28,244 nt of DNA, taken from JBBRNH01 sp038230415. GTDB taxonomy: Bacteria; Bacteroidota; Bacteroidia; Cytophagales; Spirosomataceae. The notes below the pieces were generated by a model. It searched no databases. It was not told the DNA's origin and saw only the letters and a program-made list of their open reading frames with translations. Of this stretch, positions 23,185 through 28,244 are shown piece after piece. A program made the position numbers and the translations under genes. The DNA lies in contig JBBRNH010000081.1 in the NCBI GenBank assembly GCA_038230415.1, positions 1 to 28,244 of the forward strand, in the 5' to 3' direction. Position 1 is the first letter of the stretch. The number at the start of each line of letters is the position of its first letter.

Positions 23185-25104
23185 ATGATTCTCTCCTTGC
23201 CGATGTCGTATAAATCCGCCTATCACCACAGCCTGACCGACCCCGCCGGGTTCTGGGCCGACCAAGCCGCCCGCATTCCCTGGTTTCAGTCGCCAACCGA
23301 AATCCTGACCCCCAACCCCGACGGAACCGCCCACTGGTATGCCGACGGTACGCTCAACACCTGCTATGCCGCGCTGGATTACCACGTCGAAACGGGCCGC
23401 GCCGAACAAATCGCCGTGATTCATGACTCGCCCGTGACCGGCACCGGGCAGACGTTCACCTACCGCGACCTCCGCGACCGGGTGGCGCAACTCGCCGGAA
23501 CCCTGCGCGACCTCGGCGTTGAGAAAGGCGATACCGTTGTGGTGTATATGCCGATGATTCCCGAAACGCTGATGGCGATGCTGGCCTGCGCCCGGATTGG
23601 TGCCGTTCATTCGGTGGTGTTCGGCGGGTTTGCGCCCCACGAACTGGCCCTCCGAATTGACGATGCCCGCCCAACCGTGGTGCTGTCGGCCTCGTGTGGC
23701 GTTGAATTTACGACCGTGATTCCCTACAAACCACTGCTCGACGACGCGCTGAACCGGGCCACGCACCAACCCAAGCACTGCCTGATTTTGCAACGCCCGC
23801 AATGCGAAGCCTCCCTGAAACCGGGCCGCGATCTGGACTGGCAAACCACCGTTAGCGCGGCTCAACCCGTTGATTGTGTGCCGGTTGCCGCTACTGATCC
23901 CGCGTATATTTTGTACACCTCCGGCACAACCGGCAAGCCCAAAGGGATTGTTCGGGATACGGGCGGCCACGCCGTCGCGCTCAAATACAGTATGAAGGCC
24001 GTGTTTGGTCTCGCGCCCGGCGACGTGCTATTTACCGCTTCTGACTTTGGCTGGGCCGTTGGGCATAGCTACACCGTTTATGGGCCGTTGCTGCACGGCT
24101 GCACCACCGTTGTTTTCGAGGGGAAACCCGTCCGCACACCCGATGCCGGTACGTTTTGGCGAATCGTGGAGCAGCACAGAGTGAACGTATTGTTTGCCGC
24201 CCCAACCGCGTTTCGGGCCATTAAAAAAGATGACCCGGACGGAGCGTTGCGAAAGAACTACGATTTGTCGTCGTTGCGGCACGTGTTTGTGGCCGGTGAA
24301 CGCTGCGACCCGCCCACGCTGCACTGGATAGAAACCGTGTCGGGCGTGCCGGTGATTGACAACTGGTGGCAAACCGAATCGGGCTGGCCGATGGTGGCAA
24401 ATCCGGTTGGCATCGAGTCGTTTCCGGTGAAACCCGGCTCGGCCACGTTTCCGAGTTGCGGCTACGATTTGCAAATTCTGGACGAAACCGGCAACCAACT
24501 CGGCCCCAATCAGGAAGGCTACGTTTGCCTGAAATTGCCGTTGCCGCCGGGCTGTTTCCCGACGCTCTGGCACGACCCGGCCCGGTTTCAGGCATCCTAC
24601 CTGAGCCGTTTCCCTGGTTATTACTTAGCGGGCGATGGCGGCTATATTGACGATGATGGCTACGTTTTTATCATGGGCCGGGTTGATGACGTAATTAATG
24701 TGGCCGGGCATCGGCTCTCAACGGGCGGCATGGAAGAAATCGTGGGCGGGCATCCCGCCGTTGCCGAATGTGCGGTGGTCGGCATTTTTTGTCCCCTGCG
24801 CGGGCAGCGTCCGGTTGGGTTGGTAGTGCTGAAAAACGGCGTTGACACCGACGAGACCACGCTCGAAGCCGAACTCATCAACCGCATCCGGGAGCAGATT
24901 GGCGCGGTGGCTGCGTTTCGTAACGCCCTCATCGTGAAACGCTTACCCAAAACCCGGTCGGGGAAAATCCTGCGAAAAACCATCCGGCAAATCGCCGATG
25001 GTGAATCATACACCACCCCCGCCACGATTGACGACCCGGCCATTCTCGATGAAATTCGGGACGCGCTGGCAACCCGGCAAATCGGGCGGACGTTTGAGCA
25101 ATGA
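23185..25104 (+). CDS. prpE: Propionyl-CoA synthetase (propionate--CoA ligase)
   Basis: The 639-aa acyl-adenylate-forming enzyme begins with SYKSAYHHSLTDPAGFWADQA. The following WYADGTLNTCYAALDYHVE and AVIHDSPVTGTGQTFTYRDL are characteristic of the PrpE/ACSS3 branch, in contrast with the GGKLN(I/V)TENCLDRH form of acetyl-CoA synthetases. The ATP motif is YTSGTTGKPKG (244-254), the core has DNWWQTESGW (392-401), and the catalytic lysine K594 sits in LPKTRSGKILRK. It activates propionate to propionyl-CoA with ATP and CoA in the cytoplasm. The ATG at 23185 is used; Met7 at 23203 is an alternative. TAGCATTG (near 23172-23179) resembles a -7 box close to the start. A short gap with a palindrome separates it from acs. 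Confidence 0.9.
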   Translation: MILSLPMSYKSAYHHSLTDPAGFWADQAARIPWFQSPTEILTPNPDGTAHWYADGTLNTCYAALDYHVETGRAEQIAVIHDSPVTGTGQTFTYRDLRDRVAQLAGTLRDLGVEKGDTVVVYMPMIPETLMAMLACARIGAVHSVVFGGFAPHELALRIDDARPTVVLSASCGVEFTTVIPYKPLLDDALNRATHQPKHCLILQRPQCEASLKPGRDLDWQTTVSAAQPVDCVPVAATDPAYILYTSGTTGKPKGIVRDTGGHAVALKYSMKAVFGLAPGDVLFTASDFGWAVGHSYTVYGPLLHGCTTVVFEGKPVRTPDAGTFWRIVEQHRVNVLFAAPTAFRAIKKDDPDGALRKNYDLSSLRHVFVAGERCDPPTLHWIETVSGVPVIDNWWQTESGWPMVANPVGIESFPVKPGSATFPSCGYDLQILDETGNQLGPNQEGYVCLKLPLPPGCFPTLWHDPARFQASYLSRFPGYYLAGDGGYIDDDGYVFIMGRVDDVINVAGHRLSTGGMEEIVGGHPAVAECAVVGIFCPLRGQRPVGLVVLKNGVDTDETTLEAELINRIREQIGAVAAFRNALIVKRLPKTRSGKILRKTIRQIADGESYTTPATIDDPAILDEIRDALATRQIGRTFEQ

Positions 25105-25131
25105 ACAGCCTTTTACTATATTTTATCGGGC

Positions 25132-25217
25132 TTTTGTCATTCCGACGATAGGAGGAATCTCTTGGATGCACGTTATTTTATGGTCAAGAGATTCCTCCTA
25201 TCGTCGGAATGACAAAA
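25132..25217. repeat. Perfect 33-bp inverted repeat (GTCATTCCGACGATAGGAGG type)
   Basis: The left arm 25132-25164 is the exact reverse complement of 25185-25217 over 33 bases, with a 20-nt loop. A partial further copy of the right arm's end (CGTCGGAATGACAAA) follows at 25219-25233. It lies between prpE and acs and leaves the frame upstream of acs open, so a naive reading gives acs a false ~89-residue N-terminal extension. Confidence 0.9.
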
Positions 25218-25264
25218 ACGTCGGAATGACAAAGACGTGTAAACCAACATCACAACCAATTCTC

Positions 25265-27175
25265 ATGCAAATCACAACCTTTACCGAATACCAAACCGCC
25301 TACCAACAAAGCGTTGACGACCCCGAAGGATTCTGGGCCGAGATTGCCTCGGAGTTTCAGTGGCGCAAACCCTGGAAAAAAACGCTCTCCTGGGATTTCC
25401 ACACGGCTGATACCAAATGGTTTATCGGCGGTAAACTCAACATCACCGAAAACTGCTTAGACCGCCACCTCGCCACCCGCCCCGACCAACCCGCCCTGAT
25501 CTGGGAACCCAACGACCCCGCCGAGCCAAGCGTGACCTATACCTACAAAATGCTCCACGAATACGTCTGTCGGTTTGCCAACGTCCTGAAAAACAACGGC
25601 GTAACAAAAGGAGACCGCGTTTGTATTTACCTGCCAATGGTGCCGGAATTGGCCGTTGCGGTACTGGCCTGCGCCCGAATCGGGGCCATTCACTCGGTGG
25701 TGTTCGGCGGATTTTCGGCTCAATCCATCGCCGACCGGATTAACGACGCGACCTGTTCGGTGGTCGTCACCTCAGACGGAGCCAACCGGGGAGCCAAAGC
25801 GATTCCGATGAAAGACACCGTTGACGACGCGCTCATCGGTTGCCCGTCGGTGCAGCGCGTGATTGTGCTGACCCACACCCGCACCCCGATTTCGATGCTT
25901 AAAGGGCGCGACATCTGGTGGGAACAGGCCATGAAAAGCGTGTCGGCAGATTGCCCCGCCGAAGAAATGGATGCCGAAGATATGCTGTTTATCCTCTACA
26001 CGTCCGGGTCAACGGGCAAGCCAAAGGGCGTGGTGCATTCCACCGGGGGCTATATGGTGTATGCCGCCTACACCTTCCAGAACGTGTTTCAGTATAAAGA
26101 TGCCGGTCCGACGGGTCCGCAGGTTCATTTCTGCACGGCAGACATCGGCTGGATCACCGGCCACAGCTACATCGTCTATGGCCCGTTGCTGTCGGGGGCT
26201 ACGTCGGTGCTGTTTGAGGGCGTACCAACCTACCCCGATGCCGGGCGTTTCTGGGACGTGGTGGACAAACACAAGGTCAATATTTTATACACCGCACCAA
26301 CCGCCATCCGGTCGCTGATGAGTTTCGGGCTCGGTTATGTAACGGGCAAAGACCTGAGCAGTTTGCAGGTGCTGGGTAGCGTGGGTGAGCCGATTAACGA
26401 AGAAGCCTGGCATTGGTACGACGACAACATCGGCAAAAACCGCTGCCCGATTGTGGACACCTGGTGGCAAACCGAAAACGGCGGCATCATGATTTCGCCC
26501 CTTGCCGGTATCACGCCCACCAAACCCGGATACGCCACCCTGCCCCTGCCGGGGATTCAGCCGGTGCTGGTTGATGAAGCTGGTACGATCATCGAAGGCA
26601 ACGGCGTGTCGGGCAATTTGTGCATCCGGTTTCCGTGGCCGGGCATCATCCGCACCACCTACGGCGACCACGAACGCTGCCGCCAAACCTATTTCAGCAC
26701 CTATCCGGGCTTGTACTTTACCGGCGACGGCTGCCTGCGCGACACCGATGGCTATTACCGAATTACGGGCCGCGTTGACGATGTGCTGAACGTGTCGGGC
26801 CACCGGATTGGCACGGCAGAGGTCGAAAACGCGATTAATATGCACACCGGCGTGGTGGAAAGCGCGGTGGTCGGGTATCCGCACGACATCAAGGGGCAGG
26901 GCATTTACGCTTATGTCATCACCGATTCGCCCGTTGATGCTGCCGATGCCGACCTGATGAAACGGGATATTCTGGCAACGGTCAGCCGCGTGATCGGCCC
27001 CATTGCCAAGCCCGACAAGGTGCAGTTTGTGAGCGGCTTACCCAAAACCCGCTCCGGGAAAATCATGCGCCGGATTCTCCGCAAAATTGCCGAGGGCGAC
27101 ACGGGCAACCTCGGCGACACCTCCACCCTGCTCGACCCGGCGGTGGTGGATTTGATTCGGGCCGGGGTGGTGTAG
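25265..27175 (+). CDS. acs: Acetyl-CoA synthetase
   Basis: The ATG at 25265 gives 636 aa starting MQITTFTEYQTAYQQSVDDP, the expected beginning for the family. The frame opens further up only through the palindromic repeat. Motifs: WFIGGKLNITENCLDRHL (52-69), YTSGSTGKPKG (245-255), the active-site DTWWQTENGG segment, YFTGDGCLRDTDGYYRITGRVDDVLNVSGHR, and K599 in LPKTRSGKIMRR, the lysine acetylated to control Acs in other bacteria. It makes acetyl-CoA from acetate, ATP and CoA. It is a paralogue of prpE upstream and probably forms a functional set with it and the MHS transporters. It may accept other short acids. Confidence 0.95.
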   Translation: MQITTFTEYQTAYQQSVDDPEGFWAEIASEFQWRKPWKKTLSWDFHTADTKWFIGGKLNITENCLDRHLATRPDQPALIWEPNDPAEPSVTYTYKMLHEYVCRFANVLKNNGVTKGDRVCIYLPMVPELAVAVLACARIGAIHSVVFGGFSAQSIADRINDATCSVVVTSDGANRGAKAIPMKDTVDDALIGCPSVQRVIVLTHTRTPISMLKGRDIWWEQAMKSVSADCPAEEMDAEDMLFILYTSGSTGKPKGVVHSTGGYMVYAAYTFQNVFQYKDAGPTGPQVHFCTADIGWITGHSYIVYGPLLSGATSVLFEGVPTYPDAGRFWDVVDKHKVNILYTAPTAIRSLMSFGLGYVTGKDLSSLQVLGSVGEPINEEAWHWYDDNIGKNRCPIVDTWWQTENGGIMISPLAGITPTKPGYATLPLPGIQPVLVDEAGTIIEGNGVSGNLCIRFPWPGIIRTTYGDHERCRQTYFSTYPGLYFTGDGCLRDTDGYYRITGRVDDVLNVSGHRIGTAEVENAINMHTGVVESAVVGYPHDIKGQGIYAYVITDSPVDAADADLMKRDILATVSRVIGPIAKPDKVQFVSGLPKTRSGKIMRRILRKIAEGDTGNLGDTSTLLDPAVVDLIRAGVV

Positions 27176-27191
27176 GCAATATCGTTTTTAG

Positions 27192-27199
27192 TATATTTG
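27192..27199 (+). promoter_or_regulatory. -7 box (TATATTTG) upstream of Uma2 gene
   Basis: TATATTTG is a full match to the Bacteroidota TAnnTTTG -7 consensus and ends 21 nt before the ATG at 27221. No convincing -33 element is visible. It would give the Uma2 gene its own promoter separate from acs. Confidence 0.45.
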
Positions 27200-27220
27200 G
27201 CTAAACCAGTTTTGTATAGC

Positions 27221-27808
27221 ATGGAAACACTGCTCGAACACAAACCCAACACCTTTTTTTACGGCTCCCCAAAGTATGCCGGACAACGAATGTCTAAAAC
27301 CAGTTTTCTGCAATGGGAACCGGATGACAGGTACGTCTATGAGTATAACGAGGGAATTTTGGAGCCTACTTTCAGCATGAGACAGGATGAGAACTATCTG
27401 TTGACGAACATCGAAAATCGGTTTTTCGAGACAACCGATTTTCAGGCGGGTGTTCGGCTGCGGGCCGAGATGGATGCCTGGGTGACTGATGAACAGATGC
27501 GCCGACCGGATGTGTCGTTTTTCTCGAAGCAGCAATTACAATTGATGGATGCCGGGGCTGATGTAGTTCCCGGCTTTGTCATCGAATTTGCCTCCGTAAG
27601 CGACGACGTGCAAAAAGGGCTTACCAAACTTCATCAGTATTTCGATGCAGGTGTGCAGGTTGTCTGGTGGGTGTATCCGCTCTACAAAGAGGTTTATGTA
27701 TATACGTCGCCAAAAAACGTGGTGATATGCACCGATGATGACATACTTAGTGCCGCAGCCGTGTTACCCGGTTTTCAGATGACGGTGGCGGATTTGTTCA
27801 TAAAATAA
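27221..27808 (+). CDS. Uma2 family (DUF820) PD-(D/E)xK nuclease-fold protein
   Basis: The ATG at 27221 gives 195 aa; an upstream in-frame TTG at 27197 overlaps the promoter box and is less likely. The Uma2 pattern is present: YEYNEGILE (40-48), RRPDVSFF (94-101, likely metal-binding D97), VVPGFVIEFAS.SDD (115-129, with E122), K136, and the AGVQVVWWVYP segment (143-153). The fold is that of restriction endonucleases. Uma2 proteins are abundant in cyanobacteria and also occur in Bacteroidota; their biological role is not settled. The next gene starts 15 nt downstream, so the two may be cotranscribed. Confidence 0.87.
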   Translation: METLLEHKPNTFFYGSPKYAGQRMSKTSFLQWEPDDRYVYEYNEGILEPTFSMRQDENYLLTNIENRFFETTDFQAGVRLRAEMDAWVTDEQMRRPDVSFFSKQQLQLMDAGADVVPGFVIEFASVSDDVQKGLTKLHQYFDAGVQVVWWVYPLYKEVYVYTSPKNVVICTDDDILSAAAVLPGFQMTVADLFIK

Positions 27809-27823
27809 ACCTTATATGTGTAG

Positions 27824-28244
27824 ATGCCACCGGCGAATCCTCTTCCCAATCCTGTAACCAACGCCCTGCTTGGGCTGGCCGTTGGCGATGCCATAGGCGT
27901 ACCGGTTGAATTTAACGGTCGGGCAGTTCTGGCAAAAAAACCCGTCACCGGCATGATCGGCTACGGCACGCACAATCAACCGCCCGGCACGTGGTCTGAC
28001 GATAGCTCACTGGCGTTTTGTCTGGCCGAAAGTCTTTGCCGGGGTTATAACGTACCAGATATAGCCGAAACATTTGTAAAGTGGTACAAATATGCCTATT
28101 GGACACCGCACGGCACGGTGTTCGATATGGGCATTGCTACCTCGGCAGCCTTGCACAAAATAGCATCTGGTGTAAGCCCGTTAGTGGCCGGTGGCGTGGG
28201 CGAATATGACAACGGGAATGGCTCGCTGATGCGGATCTTGCCCA
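27824..28244 (+). CDS. ADP-ribosylglycohydrolase family protein (5' part, cut by window end)
   Basis: The first 140 codons are present and the frame is open to the window edge. The ATG at 27824 follows the Uma2 gene by 15 nt. Family motifs are visible: LLGLAVGDAIGVPVEF (15-30), GTWSDDSSLAFCLAESL (55-71, where S58-D59-D60-S61 is the dinuclear-metal site equivalent of TDDT), and NGNGSLMRILP (130-140). Such enzymes remove ADP-ribose from modified proteins, or hydrolyse related ADP-ribose compounds, in the cytoplasm. Substrate and C-terminal ligands cannot be judged from the fragment. Confidence 0.9.
   Translation, partial: MPPANPLPNPVTNALLGLAVGDAIGVPVEFNGRAVLAKKPVTGMIGYGTHNQPPGTWSDDSSLAFCLAESLCRGYNVPDIAETFVKWYKYAYWTPHGTVFDMGIATSAALHKIASGVSPLVAGGVGEYDNGNGSLMRILP

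Noticed and set aside
24998..25264. Acs with an ~89-residue N-terminal extension overlapping prpE
   Set aside because: The extension runs through the end of prpE and a perfect palindromic repeat. The ATG at 25265 gives the normal family N-terminus.

Overview
The window reads as chromosomal DNA of a Bacteroidota bacterium, most likely Cytophagales of the Spirosoma type. The grounds are a moderately GC-rich coding sequence, the neighbourhood pheT / coiled-coil ORF / zapA / rny, TAnnTTTG-like promoter boxes, a DUF6814-type small membrane protein next to a metabolite:H+ symporter, and intergenic gaps filled with palindromic repeats. The taxonomic call is inference; no rRNA or tRNA gene was seen.

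Layout. 1-4.9 kb: an orphan protein carrying an exact class II terpene-cyclase-type DxDDTA motif, an unrecognised 225-aa protein, an ethanolamine-permease-like APC transporter, and a translationally coupled coiled-coil membrane protein. 5.0-10.4 kb: a housekeeping run on the plus strand, pheT, a short coiled-coil protein, zapA, rny and two small unknown genes, closed by a perfect 11-bp-stem terminator. 10.4-12.5 kb: a secreted GDPD/PLC-like phosphodiesterase on the minus strand and a secreted protein that looks like two fused outer-membrane beta-barrels. 12.6-15.6 kb: fabG and a membrane-anchored VWA protein. 15.6-17.9 kb, minus strand: an orphan NMT1/THI5-like binding protein without a signal peptide, and an NhaD-type Na+/H+ antiporter.

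17.9-27.2 kb appears to be a short-chain carboxylate uptake and activation locus: two tandem MHS-family symporters, a DUF6814-like small membrane protein, a propionyl-CoA synthetase (prpE) and an acetyl-CoA synthetase (acs). Transporters would import acetate, propionate or related acids and the ligases would convert them to acyl-CoA. This locus is interrupted at about 21.6-23.1 kb by an AT-rich island with two orphan genes, each preceded by a copy of the same ~47-nt sequence. This is the most unusual part of the window and resembles a small gene-cassette array. At the end lie a Uma2-family protein and the 5' part of an ADP-ribosylglycohydrolase gene that runs off the window.

Most sizeable intergenic gaps hold a palindromic element. 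At least one family occurs twice (1.14-1.29 kb and 19.37-19.57 kb). Several others share one design: arms built of short quasi-tandem units facing their own reverse complement. Two of these elements have been read into the upstream reading frame of a neighbouring gene and confuse start-codon choice (eat and acs).
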